From Neobacillus rhizophilus (GTDB lineage: Bacteria > Bacillota > Bacilli > Bacillales > Cytobacillaceae): a stretch of DNA of 64,000 bases. Numbering within the stretch: the stretch's first letter is position 1; each line of letters begins with the position of its first letter. The position numbers and the translations under genes are program-made. Below, piece by piece: positions 25,052 through 33,435 of this stretch. The notes under the pieces are model-generated. The model worked only from the letters and a program-made list of their open reading frames with translations, was not told where the DNA came from and ran no database searches. The stretch covers positions 584,103 to 648,102 of the forward strand of contig NZ_JAGYPF010000002.1 of the NCBI RefSeq assembly GCF_018343535.1, given 5' to 3'.

Positions 25052-26059
25052 ATGGCAGCAAATAAACCAGTTATTGCAATTACAATGGGAGATCCCTCAG
25101 GTGTAGGACCTGAAATTATTGTTAAGTCTTTAAATGACAAAAACGTCTACGAAAATTGCCGTCCGTTTGTAGTCGGTGATTTGAAAATTTTAAAAAGAGC
25201 ATTAGGTGTTACCAATGTTGATCTTCAATTAAACAGCATTGCTAGCCCAGAAGAGGCCAAATACGAATACGGAACCATTGATATTATCGATTTAGATTTA
25301 GTTTCCGAAGACCTACCTTGGGGCCAGGTTTCTCCAGAGGCAGGAAATGCGGCATTCCGTTACTTGGAAAAATCGATTTCTTTTGCGAACGAACAAAGAA
25401 TTCACGGCATTTGTACCGCTCCTTTAAATAAAGAAGCGCTTCACAAAGCCGGCCATATGTATCCTGGCCACACTGAAATTTTGGCGGAATTGACCAATAC
25501 AAAGGATTTCGCGATGATGCTTTCTGCACCAAACTTACGAGTGATCCATGTGACTACTCATATTGGCCTTCTTGACGCCATTAATACTATTAATGTTGAG
25601 CGTCAATATACGGTTATCAAACTAGCGCATGATACGTTACAAAAAGCAGGAATCAAGTCTCCACGCATTGCTGTTTGCGGAATCAATCCTCATGCTGGCG
25701 AAAATGGCCTTTTTGGACATGGCGAAGAAGAAGAAAAAATTATTCCTGCGGTAGAAAAAGCTCAAGCAGAAGGCATTAATGTACAAGGTCCGCTTCCTGC
25801 TGATACATTATTCTTTAGAGCAAGACGCGGTGATTTTGATATTGTTGTCGCACAATATCATGACCAAGGCCATGGACCAATTAAAGTATTGGGTCTTGAA
25901 GCCGGCGTGAATATTACGGTTGGTCTGCCAACAATCCGTACTAGCGTTGACCACGGAACTGCTTTTGATATCGCTGGAAAAAATATTGCGGATGAACAAT
26001 CATTAAAAGAAGCGATTCGCATGGCGATTGAATTGGCTCCTGAGAACTTGGCAATATAA
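25052..26059 (+). CDS. pdxA2: PdxA2-type 4-phosphotetronate dehydrogenase
   Basis: 335 aa, PdxA family. N-terminal TMGDPSGVGPEI (NAD binding), and metal-ligand histidines in YPGHTEI, AQYHDQGHGP and RTSVDHGTA. True PdxA acts in pyridoxal phosphate synthesis; the kinase neighbour and sugar-acid context instead indicate the PdxA2 subgroup, which oxidises C3 of a 4-phosphotetronate with NAD and decarboxylates it to dihydroxyacetone phosphate. RBS GGGAGG precedes ATG. The pdxA versus pdxA2 call rests on context. Confidence 0.9.
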   Translation: MAANKPVIAITMGDPSGVGPEIIVKSLNDKNVYENCRPFVVGDLKILKRALGVTNVDLQLNSIASPEEAKYEYGTIDIIDLDLVSEDLPWGQVSPEAGNAAFRYLEKSISFANEQRIHGICTAPLNKEALHKAGHMYPGHTEILAELTNTKDFAMMLSAPNLRVIHVTTHIGLLDAINTINVERQYTVIKLAHDTLQKAGIKSPRIAVCGINPHAGENGLFGHGEEEEKIIPAVEKAQAEGINVQGPLPADTLFFRARRGDFDIVVAQYHDQGHGPIKVLGLEAGVNITVGLPTIRTSVDHGTAFDIAGKNIADEQSLKEAIRMAIELAPENLAI

Positions 26060-26069
26060 ATATGATGAA

Positions 26070-26103
26070 ATAGAAGCAAGAGGTCATTATCCGATCTCTT
26101 GCT
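26070..26103 (+). other. Hairpin between pdxA2 and the LarA-like gene
   Basis: AGCAAGAG pairs with CTCTTGCT around a 13-base loop. No T tract follows, so it may be an mRNA-processing or attenuation element rather than a terminator. Confidence 0.5.
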
Positions 26104-26166
26104 GCCTTTGTATGTGTGAAATTCTTTTATGAATAAGGTGTTTATTTTTGAAAGGGGAGTAGTACT

Positions 26167-27420
26167 ATGTCTTTTCCTAAAATGGCGAAAATAAGACAAA
26201 AATTTCAAGTCGAAAGTTTACAGGATATCCCTGGAACGATTGCGGAGCAATTTCAGCAAGTCAATGCCGATGAAAAAATCAAGCCGGGCATGGAGATTGC
26301 TATTACCGTAGGCAGCCGGGGGATTAACAATATCCCTTTAATCGTGAAAAGTGTGGCAGATGAAATTAGGAAGAGAGGCGCAACTCCGTTTGTTTTTCCG
26401 GCAATGGGAAGCCACGGCGGCGCTACAGCTGAAGGGCAAAAAGAGATGGTAGAAAGCTTAGGTGTAACCGAAGAATACACTGGCTGCGAAATCCGTTCCT
26501 CCATGGATGTCGTGGAAGTTGGCGTAACGTCAGAGGGAATTCCTGTTTATGTTGACAAAATAGCTTACAATGCAGATGGCATCATCGTAATGGGCCGCAT
26601 CAAGCCGCATACAGATTTTAAAAATAAAATTGAAAGCGGCGTCTTAAAAATGGCGTCCATCGGAATGGGTAAGCATAAACAAGCGCTAGCATTACATACT
26701 TATGGCATTAAAGGGATCAGCGAAATGATGCCTGAAGTAGGGAAAGTGGCGATTGCCAAGTCCAACACTCTATTTGGAATTGGCATTGTGGAAAATGCCC
26801 ATGAAGAAACGGCGATCATTGAAGCTATTGAACCGGACCAGATCGAAGAACGTGAAAGAGAATTATTGAAAAAAGCCTTTACCTTGATGCCAAGCCTGCC
26901 AGTCGACGAAATGGATATTTTGCTAGTGGATGAAATCGGCAAAAACTATAGCGGGACAGGCTTTGATACGAACATTATCGGCCGGATCCGGGTGTTGGGC
27001 GTAGAAGAGCCGAAGAAGCCAAGCATCAAATATGTCATAGCCTCCAATTTAAGCGAGGTCAGCCACGGCAATGCTTTAGGAATCGGCTTAGCGGATTTAA
27101 CTACCAAGCGTTTATTTGAAAAAATTGATATCAAAACCATGAATGAAAATGTCGTCACCAGCACCTTCTTGGCTCGTGCAAGTATTCCAATTGTCCTTGA
27201 CAATGACCAAGAAGCATTGAAGGCAGCACTGCGCGCTACCTGGGGAGTGGCACCGGAACAAGCAAGAATCGTAAGGATTCCAAACACCCTCCACATCGGT
27301 GAACTATACGTATCAGAAGTCATCTTCAACGAATTAAAAGATAAAGAAAACATCGAAGTTCTAGAAGACCTCCAAGAAATGAAATTCGATGCAGACGGAT
27401 ATTTCTTGCCAATGCATTGA
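26167..27420 (+). CDS. LarA-like nickel-pincer-dependent isomerase family protein
   Basis: 417 aa, lactate-racemase-like (DUF2088). Motifs that align in spirit with LarA are MGSHGGAT (first catalytic His region), GRIKPHTDF and ESGVLKMASIGMGKHKQALALH, which contain conserved His/Lys positions suited to holding the NPN cofactor through a lysine and coordinating nickel through a histidine. LarA homologues racemise or epimerise 2-hydroxy acids by C2 hydride transfer. Given the larB/C/E, kinase, PdxA2 and permease genes, it probably inverts C2 (or another hydroxyl) of a tetronate before or after phosphorylation. GAAAGGGGAG precedes ATG. The stop TGA is shared with a hairpin repeat. Confidence 0.88.
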   Translation: MSFPKMAKIRQKFQVESLQDIPGTIAEQFQQVNADEKIKPGMEIAITVGSRGINNIPLIVKSVADEIRKRGATPFVFPAMGSHGGATAEGQKEMVESLGVTEEYTGCEIRSSMDVVEVGVTSEGIPVYVDKIAYNADGIIVMGRIKPHTDFKNKIESGVLKMASIGMGKHKQALALHTYGIKGISEMMPEVGKVAIAKSNTLFGIGIVENAHEETAIIEAIEPDQIEERERELLKKAFTLMPSLPVDEMDILLVDEIGKNYSGTGFDTNIIGRIRVLGVEEPKKPSIKYVIASNLSEVSHGNALGIGLADLTTKRLFEKIDIKTMNENVVTSTFLARASIPIVLDNDQEALKAALRATWGVAPEQARIVRIPNTLHIGELYVSEVIFNELKDKENIEVLEDLQEMKFDADGYFLPMH

Positions 27421-27482
27421 TGCATGGGGACGGTTCTTGTGCATCATTTGATGATTCAGAGGGACGGTTCTCCTGCCTCAAT
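27418..27482. repeat. Hairpin repeats, two direct copies, overlapping a stop codon
   Basis: TGATGCA-GGGGACGGTTCT-TGCATCA type (core 27426-27437) supplies the LarA-like gene's TGA; a second copy has core AGGGACGGTTCT at 27460-27471. Confidence 0.9.
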
Positions 27483-27486
27483 TTTT

Positions 27487-27519
27487 AAAACAGCTTTCTT
27501 AATCGGAAGCTGTTTTTTA
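27487..27519 (+). terminator. Intrinsic terminator of the kinase-pdxA2-LarA-like unit
   Basis: AAAACAGCTT pairs with AAGCTGTTTT, ending in six T. Confidence 0.92.
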
Positions 27520-27665
27520 TTATGTAAATTCAGTTCAGCAGCTTAAAAGGAATGTGCTGAATTAAACGGGTGTATCTTTAAGTCTTAAATACATCTCATT
27601 TTTAAAGGATTATTTTGTCAGTAAATAGAAATGATGATTGTATACTGTAGAGGAGGAGTTTCTTC

Positions 27666-28052
27666 ATGGCTCATAATAGACAAATTACATCCAAGCTAGG
27701 ATTGGATGCGGAGAATCAGATTAGGGAAATATGCAAGGCGCTGCCTGAAGTTGTAGAGCAAGTGGATGGTTTCGGTCATACGTCGTTTCGGGTCAAAGAT
27801 AAACCTTTTGTCATGATGGGGGAAAATGAGGGTGTTGTTTCGATTTCGATCAAGACATTGCCGACTACGCAAGAGTTTCTCCTGCAGCAGCCGGGCTATT
27901 ATAAAACCCCCTATATTGGACAACATGGCTGGACCTCCTTTCAGGCCAAACAAGACCTAAACTGGGAAGAAATCCGCGGATATATTTTTGAAGGCTATTT
28001 AAGAGCCGCACCTAAGAGTTTGGCGAAATTAGTCTCAAATGCTGAATGCTAA
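27666..28052 (+). CDS. MmcQ/YjbR family protein
   Basis: 128 aa, CyaY-like fold. The family pattern is visible as ICKALPEVVEQVDGFGHTSFRVKDKPFVMM in the first half and PGYYKTPYIGQHGWTSF...NWEEIRGYIFEGYLRAAPKSLA in the second. Members are predicted DNA-binding or stress-associated proteins; no enzyme activity is established for this group. AGGAGGAG precedes ATG by eight bases. It stands alone upstream of a DUF456 gene. Confidence 0.85.
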   Translation: MAHNRQITSKLGLDAENQIREICKALPEVVEQVDGFGHTSFRVKDKPFVMMGENEGVVSISIKTLPTTQEFLLQQPGYYKTPYIGQHGWTSFQAKQDLNWEEIRGYIFEGYLRAAPKSLAKLVSNAEC

Positions 28053-28087
28053 AGATGGATGAGCCAAATAAGTAATGAAAAGTAGAG

Positions 28088-28582
28088 GTGATTTCTATTC
28101 TTGACATCGTATTATGGATTTTGATCATTGCCTGTTTTGTCTTCAGCTTTGTAGGGCTGGTATATCCAATCATCCCATCGGTTTTGGTTATTTGGGTTGG
28201 CGTTATGCTCTACCATTTTGGGATAAATTCGAATGAACTATCTTGGATTTCGTGGACCATGCTTGCATTATTGACAATTGTTTTATTTTTGGCGGATTAT
28301 TTGGCGAATCTTCACTTTGTTGACAAGGCCGGCGGTTCTAAATGGGGGATGCGGGCGGCAACGATTGGATTGATTGTAGGAAGCTTTGTGATTCCGCCAT
28401 TTGGCGTCATAATTGTCCCGTTTGTATTGGTATTAATCGTTGAAATGCTGCAAAAGAAATCATTTGCGGAATCCACGAAAGTGGCCTTTGCTACCTTAAT
28501 CGCCTTTTTAAGTGGAACGGTTGCAAAAGGAGTTATTCAGTTAATCATGATTGGCGTGTTTGTTTTTGATTTGATTTTATAA
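28088..28582 (+). CDS. DUF456 family membrane protein
   Basis: About 161-164 aa with five or six hydrophobic segments; glycine-rich pattern FVGLVYPIIPSVLVIWVGVMLYHFG and KWGMRAATIGLIVGSFVIPPFGVIIVPF is typical of DUF456 (YqgC-like). Function unknown. The GTG at 28088 lies inside the ribosome site AGAGGTGAT, so the true start may be ATT at 28097, at proper spacing and in frame. Confidence 0.85.
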   Translation: MISILDIVLWILIIACFVFSFVGLVYPIIPSVLVIWVGVMLYHFGINSNELSWISWTMLALLTIVLFLADYLANLHFVDKAGGSKWGMRAATIGLIVGSFVIPPFGVIIVPFVLVLIVEMLQKKSFAESTKVAFATLIAFLSGTVAKGVIQLIMIGVFVFDLIL

Positions 28583-28788
28583 AAAAGAAGGCTTATGAGC
28601 TGTTTGCAAGGTCTGTTTTCTTTTAGTCCCTTGGAATTCGACGGTAATCCCTTTCTGTTTCATCCCTCTTTTGCATAAGAAGCAAAATAGTATTTTCATC
28701 AAATGAAACTATTCCAATTTTATTTATTTTTTCATTTGTTCCATTATCACTTTTTAAACATATGGTTATGGATAAGGAGTGGAATGTG
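28583..28788. other. Short AT-rich intergenic stretch
   Basis: No gene or clear terminator; an imperfect inverted repeat (AATAGTATTTTCATCAAATG...) near 28690-28715 is the only visible structure. Confidence 0.4.
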
Positions 28789-29088
28789 ATGAAAAAAGAA
28801 CGGGAACAGTTTGATATCGAAACGCTTCAGCTTATTCAAAATAGACTTGATTATATTTACTCCATCGCCAAGAGGTATAACAGTGATCACCCTGAATTAA
28901 TGGACACGATTGAAAGTTTAGCTAATGTGGCAAACATGTTTGCAAAGATTAAATATGAAGAGCTGAAGGGTAAGGAAGTAACAGCGAGCCCACAAGGATA
29001 CATTGTAAGAAGGCTGGGAAACTCATACTCAAGAATAAGAGAGTATGAAAAACAAAAAGAGACGGACTTTCCGGAATGGAAGCTCTGA
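28789..29088 (+). CDS. Hypothetical small helical protein, 99 aa
   Basis: Charged, helical and without membrane segments. FDIETLQLIQNRLDYIYSIAKRYNSDHPELMDTIESLANVANMFAKIKYEELKG suggests a two-helix coiled-coil dimer; the C-terminal YIVRRLGNSYSRIREYEKQKE is basic. AAGGAGT lies nine bases before ATG 28789 (GTG 28786 also possible). Family unknown. Its stop lies six bases before a hairpin repeat pair. Confidence 0.7.
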   Translation: MKKEREQFDIETLQLIQNRLDYIYSIAKRYNSDHPELMDTIESLANVANMFAKIKYEELKGKEVTASPQGYIVRRLGNSYSRIREYEKQKETDFPEWKL

Positions 29089-29093
29089 GTATG

Positions 29094-29160
29094 AAACACA
29101 GGGACGGTTCTCGTGCTTCTATTATGCATTTTGAGGCAAAAGAACCGTCCCCGTGCATCG
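29094..29160. repeat. Hairpin repeat, inverted pair
   Basis: AGGGACGGTTCT at 29100-29111 and AGAACCGTCCCC at 29141-29152. Confidence 0.9.
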
Positions 29161-29391
29161 CTCTTTTTTTTTGCAGAAATCGGGGTAATTTATTGCTAAT
29201 TTACTATATATGTAGTGATTATTTCTTGGGGAATAGTAAGTGAATTTGTCGAGAGGTGTGATTTTTAGATCGATTCGTGACTTTGTCTATTTGCCACAAT
29301 GAGGCATAAGAACCTTCCCCATGCCTCACTTACATATAATTTCCTGCCGCGGGGATAATAAAGCCAACTTATCCTCAAAATGGAGTTTTGT
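29161..29391. other. Upstream region of the germination operon with a mutated repeat
   Basis: A degenerate inverted repeat copy (core AGAACCTTCCCC, 29309-29320) lies in otherwise AT-rich sequence. A sigma-G promoter is expected for a ger operon; I cannot place one with confidence. Confidence 0.5.
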
Positions 29392-30519
29392 ATGCAGAGC
29401 TTAGTGAAAATCTTGATTCCAAGACAGTTGTTTATGTTGCTTATTCTTTCGACTGGATTGCTTAACCATGTGATTCTTATCCCGAATTTGCTCACTGCTG
29501 CTGGTCGGGATAGTTGGTTAAGTGTTCTTTTGGTTTACCCCATTGCCATCTTCTTTTCATGGCTGATTTACTTTATTGTCAAAAAAAGTCCGAAAGAGGG
29601 GCTCTTTTCATTGATGAAACAGCGTTTAGGTAGGGTGTTTTCGACCATCCTGTTTATTCCGATGATGCTCTTTTTGTTGACAAGCTGCTATCTCACCTTA
29701 AGGGATTTAATGATTTGGTTAAGTGCCTATTTTCTTGCCGATGCGCCCATTTTTATGATTAATATTATTTTAATTTCCGTATGCTTCCTTGTCACGCTTA
29801 GCGGGATAAAAGCAATGGCGATAGCGAGCGGATTCCTATTACCAATTGTGATGCTGCTAGGGTTCTTTATTGCATTTACAAACATTCACCATAAGGATCC
29901 TAGTTTGTTGTTTCCAGTTCTCGCCGAGGGTTATGCCCCTCTTATGAAAGGGGCCATTTATGGACTGGCCGGTCTCCTCGAGATATACGTGGTAATTTTA
30001 TTACAGCCATATTCCCAGGAACCCATTAAATTTAGACAAATGTTCGTTTTATTATTAATTTTAACGGGCTTAATATTGGGACCCTTGTCCGCAGCCATCA
30101 TGGAATTTGGCCCAACAGACGCAGTCAATTTTCGCTATCCTGCCTATGAGCAATGGCGTATTTTAAGTATCGGCGAATATATCTCTAATTTGGACTTTTT
30201 CGCTTTATACCAATGGCTGAGTGGAGCATTAATCCGGGTAGGCTTATTCATGTATCTGCTATGTGCATTTTTTACTTCGAAGAAGCAACCCTACAGGCTG
30301 AACCCAAAGCTTGTTGTCGTTATGTATCTCCTTTTATTCGGTCTTATGATGATAAAAGTCGAGACTTTTTATTTCTATAGTGCTGTTTATGATTACTTTT
30401 TGCCGGCATGCATGGTATTTTTTCTCGTACAAATCCTGTTTTCTGTTGTGCTTGTATTAGTTTTTAATAAAAAGGGTGATCATCATGGCAAGAACAGCAA
30501 GGTCGAAACCACCTCATAA
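29392..30519 (+). CDS. gerAB: Spore germination receptor permease subunit (GerAB type)
   Basis: 375 aa, ten hydrophobic segments, amino-acid permease-like GerB/spore permease family (RQLFMLLILSTGLLNHVILIP, SWLSVLLVYPIAIF). In the spore inner membrane this subunit binds germinants and acts as a ligand-gated channel with GerA and GerC. ATG 29392 has GGAG six bases upstream. The gene overlaps the next by 35 bases. It comes first in the operon, unlike the A-B-C order of gerA in B. subtilis. Confidence 0.9.
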   Translation: MQSLVKILIPRQLFMLLILSTGLLNHVILIPNLLTAAGRDSWLSVLLVYPIAIFFSWLIYFIVKKSPKEGLFSLMKQRLGRVFSTILFIPMMLFLLTSCYLTLRDLMIWLSAYFLADAPIFMINIILISVCFLVTLSGIKAMAIASGFLLPIVMLLGFFIAFTNIHHKDPSLLFPVLAEGYAPLMKGAIYGLAGLLEIYVVILLQPYSQEPIKFRQMFVLLLILTGLILGPLSAAIMEFGPTDAVNFRYPAYEQWRILSIGEYISNLDFFALYQWLSGALIRVGLFMYLLCAFFTSKKQPYRLNPKLVVVMYLLLFGLMMIKVETFYFYSAVYDYFLPACMVFFLVQILFSVVLVLVFNKKGDHHGKNSKVETTS

Positions 30520-31945
30520 TGCAAAAACAAACGAAAAGGTTGAGGAGCTAAAAAATCAATTTAGAAAAAGCCGGGATTTAATATGCAATGTACGACATAC
30601 GGATACGGAAAGTTTTGAAATAATCTATTTTGAAAGCTTAATCGAGATTAATTATTTAGATCAATATATATTGCCTAAACTAGGACTTCAGACAGACCGC
30701 CCTGTTATAAATAAACTTAAATCCTTTTTTCAAGCAGAAGATGTGACCTTGAAATCGATTGAAGATTTATCCGATTTGCTTTTTGAAGGAGAAGTCCTAT
30801 TCAAAATCGATGATGTCCTTTTAAGTATTCTAGCATGCGATTTTCCAAAACGAATCCCTGAAGAATCAGCGCTTGAGACTTCGATAAGAGGCCCGAAGGA
30901 CGGATTTGTTGAGGATATAAAGACAAATATATCCCTTGTCAGAAGAAGGTTGAATAGCTCATCATTATGTCTAGAAAAATACACCATTGGAAAAAGAAGC
31001 AAAACAAAAGTGGCTCTCATGTATTTAGAAGATGTCATTGATCAGAGAGTGCTTGATGAGGTTCACAAAAGGCTGGATAAAATCGAAACTGATATTTTAT
31101 TGAGTATTCATGAACTTGAGTCATTTGTTCGGGATCGGCCGTATTCTGTCTTTCCTACTATGGATTATACAGGGAGACCGGACTTTATTGTTCAGTCATT
31201 GAATCAAGGTCGATTTGCTCTGCTGGTGGACGGGAATCCTACTGTATCTGTCGCCCCCACTAGTTTACTGGTACAGACCAAATCTCCTGAGGACAATTAC
31301 ATCAGTTATGCGTATGTTTCAATCGAAAGGATCATCAGACTGATAGGGTTAATGATATCTGGCTTTTTACCCGGTTTGTGGATCGCCTTATCATCCTTTA
31401 ACATTGAACAGATTCCATATACACTGGTAGCGACCGTAGCAGTCTCCCGTTTCGGTCTTCCTTTGTCTTCGCCCATTGAAATGGTGATCATTCTCTTTTT
31501 ATTTGAGCTATTTAATGAAGCAGGGGTACGCTTGCCTCGGGCGATTGGGCAAACCGTAGCGGTATTAGGAGGCTTAATTGTAGGGGATGCAGCGATAAGG
31601 GCAGGCTTGACATCTCCCACTATGCTGGTCATTACTGCAATCACCTATATTTCGTCTTTTACGTTAGTGAATCAAACGTTAAGTACAGGAATCACGGTTA
31701 TCAGGTTTTCTGTTATTTTACTTAGTACTTTTTTCGGATTATTTGGAGTGGTGAGCGGCTTTATTTTAACGGTTTTTTACTTTTCAACGCTGTCTTCCTT
31801 TGGGGTTCCATACCTCTCATCGGTGGCACCAATAAGCCTTAAAGAATTGATGAAGTCATTTTTAAGAATGCCTAATGGCTTATACAAATCAAGAACCGCA
31901 TCAACGAGCCCGGATGATCCAACAAGGGATGGAAATCAAACATGA
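30485..31945 (+). CDS. gerAA: Spore germination receptor subunit GerA type
   Basis: 486 aa. A soluble N-terminal domain (about 1-260; YFESLIEINYLDQYILPKL, RRRLNSSSLCLEKYTIGKRSKTKVALMYLEDV) is followed by the signature TGRPDFIVQSLNQGRFALLVDGNPTVSVAP and four or five membrane helices. It forms the oligomeric channel-like base of the germinant receptor. ATG 30485 sits after AAAGGGTGATC. The coding region overlaps both neighbours, indicating tight coupling. Confidence 0.92.
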   Translation: MARTARSKPPHNAKTNEKVEELKNQFRKSRDLICNVRHTDTESFEIIYFESLIEINYLDQYILPKLGLQTDRPVINKLKSFFQAEDVTLKSIEDLSDLLFEGEVLFKIDDVLLSILACDFPKRIPEESALETSIRGPKDGFVEDIKTNISLVRRRLNSSSLCLEKYTIGKRSKTKVALMYLEDVIDQRVLDEVHKRLDKIETDILLSIHELESFVRDRPYSVFPTMDYTGRPDFIVQSLNQGRFALLVDGNPTVSVAPTSLLVQTKSPEDNYISYAYVSIERIIRLIGLMISGFLPGLWIALSSFNIEQIPYTLVATVAVSRFGLPLSSPIEMVIILFLFELFNEAGVRLPRAIGQTVAVLGGLIVGDAAIRAGLTSPTMLVITAITYISSFTLVNQTLSTGITVIRFSVILLSTFFGLFGVVSGFILTVFYFSTLSSFGVPYLSSVAPISLKELMKSFLRMPNGLYKSRTASTSPDDPTRDGNQT

Positions 31946-33102
31946 GAATAATGAAACTTGTTTTGGTTCTCTCCTGTTGTCTAATTTTTACCGGCTGTAC
32001 GGGAATAAAAAATATTCAAGATATAACTTATATTGTGGCGATAGGTATGGATTATGATGTAAAAAAGAAGGAGTATACTGCGTATATTCAAGGCTTGAAT
32101 TTTGCTAATGTAGCAAAGACAGAGGGTGGCCGGCCTGTAGAACCGATTCCGACTTTTGTGGCATCAGCCACTGGTGAAACACTAAATTTGGCAGTGAGTA
32201 AATTATATAAAAAGTCCGAACCTCCTTTATTTTTTGGACACGTTAAGACGCTGGTGTTAAGCCAACGTTTAATCAAACACAAAGCGAAAGAAGTAATTAA
32301 AGAAGTAGGCAGAAATCGTTCGCTTCGCCCCACACTGAGAGTCGTAACGACAGAAGAGAATATCCAAAAGGTTTTTAATACAAAAGCATTATTTGACTAT
32401 CCGGCGGTGTATACGGTGATTTTTAAAAAAGATGGCAGTGAGCTGGCCGAGAATGAAATAAGGCCCATCACGCTAATGCGTTTTTTAAGAGACTATTATG
32501 AACCGATGGGTGCAGCCAAACTGCCATTAGTCAAAATTGATAAAAACAGCTGGAAGACTGAAAAGAACTTCCCCATTTTATTTTTTAATGGATATACTGT
32601 GTTTCAGCACAAAAAGTTTATCACAGTTCTTCCTTTTGATGATGCAGTTTATATTAATTGGCTGCTCGAAAATAGGGTTGCATTAGATCGAAAAGTGATG
32701 GATAACGGTAAGTTGGTAGCTGCTGTCAGGCTGACTTCGCCAAAAATGAAAATTAAATACGAAAAGGGCGCAGCTTCACCAAAGTTTTCAATAGAGCTTT
32801 TTGCGCATGCTGATTTACTGGAAAAAATAGAGGATATCCCCATGAAAAAATTACATGAATTAATTGAAGACGATATAAAAAAGAACCTTGAAGCACTTTA
32901 TAAAAAAGGGGTAGACGACCAGATTGATGTCCTAGAAGCCGGAGAAAAATGGTATCGGACCCACCCTAAACAATACCAACAACTAAAAAAATCAAAGAAA
33001 TTCTATTTAGATAAGAAATCCTTAAGTAAAGTTAACGTTAAGGTACAAGTCTTTCATTACAATGCCTATAAATATGACCTGCGAGGCAATGGGGATTTCT
33101 GA
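31942..33102 (+). CDS. gerAC: Spore germination receptor lipoprotein GerC type
   Basis: 386 aa. Signal peptide with lipobox (IFTGC), then Ger(x)C domains: DITYIVAIGMDYD, KSEPPLFFGHVKTLVLSQRL near the middle, and the conserved C-terminal region. It is anchored on the outer leaflet of the spore inner membrane and needs diacylglyceryl modification for activity in known receptors. ATGA overlap with gerAA. The TGA stop belongs to a hairpin repeat. Confidence 0.92.
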   Translation: MRIMKLVLVLSCCLIFTGCTGIKNIQDITYIVAIGMDYDVKKKEYTAYIQGLNFANVAKTEGGRPVEPIPTFVASATGETLNLAVSKLYKKSEPPLFFGHVKTLVLSQRLIKHKAKEVIKEVGRNRSLRPTLRVVTTEENIQKVFNTKALFDYPAVYTVIFKKDGSELAENEIRPITLMRFLRDYYEPMGAAKLPLVKIDKNSWKTEKNFPILFFNGYTVFQHKKFITVLPFDDAVYINWLLENRVALDRKVMDNGKLVAAVRLTSPKMKIKYEKGAASPKFSIELFAHADLLEKIEDIPMKKLHELIEDDIKKNLEALYKKGVDDQIDVLEAGEKWYRTHPKQYQQLKKSKKFYLDKKSLSKVNVKVQVFHYNAYKYDLRGNGDF

Positions 33103-33162
33103 GGCATGGGGACGGTTCTTGTGCATCATTTTGGTGATGCACAAGAGCCGTCCCTATTTATC
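33100..33162. repeat. Hairpin repeat, inverted pair, overlapping the gerAC stop
   Basis: TGAGGCA arm with core 33108-33119 and inverted AGAGCCGTCCCT at 33144-33155. Confidence 0.9.
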
Positions 33163-33240
33163 ATTTCCAGTAAAAACCAGAGGACAAAATGTAATCGCTT
33201 CCATTATAATAGAGATAGAAAGAGGAAAGGGGATGCAGCA

Positions 33241-33369
33241 ATGGAACTATTAATGGAACTACTAGCCAACAACCCGTCGGAGGAGCCTTGTGAAGAAAAT
33301 TCCCCAGCAATTGAAGAAGAGAGCTACGATGTATCAGACTATGATTATAATAAAAGAATATGGTTTTAA
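33241..33369 (+). CDS. Acidic 42-aa small protein between repeats
   Basis: MELLMELLANNPSEEP then a Glu/Ser/Asp/Tyr-rich middle and a KRIWF end. GGGG lies eight bases before ATG in a purine-rich leader (GAAAGAGGAAAGGGGATG), a convincing ribosome site. No membrane segment; pI is clearly acidic. Family unknown. It is enclosed by two inverted repeat pairs. Its position after a germination operon could mean spore expression, but no promoter is readable. Confidence 0.62.
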   Translation: MELLMELLANNPSEEPCEENSPAIEEESYDVSDYDYNKRIWF

Positions 33370-33375
33370 TAGATG

Positions 33376-33432
33376 GAATGCGGGGACGGTTCTCGTGCAT
33401 CATTGATGCACGAGAACCGTCCCTTTGCTTCA
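33376..33432. repeat. Hairpin repeat, inverted pair
   Basis: GGGGACGGTTCT at 33382-33393 and AGAACCGTCCCT at 33413-33424 with inner arms GTGCATCA/TGATGCAC fully complementary. Confidence 0.92.
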
Positions 33433-33435
33433 CCC

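Noticed and set aside
25052..26059. Vitamin B6 pathway gene pdxA proper
   Set aside because: Its operon with a DUF1537 kinase and sugar-acid permease fits the PdxA2 catabolic subgroup better; sequence alone does not settle it.
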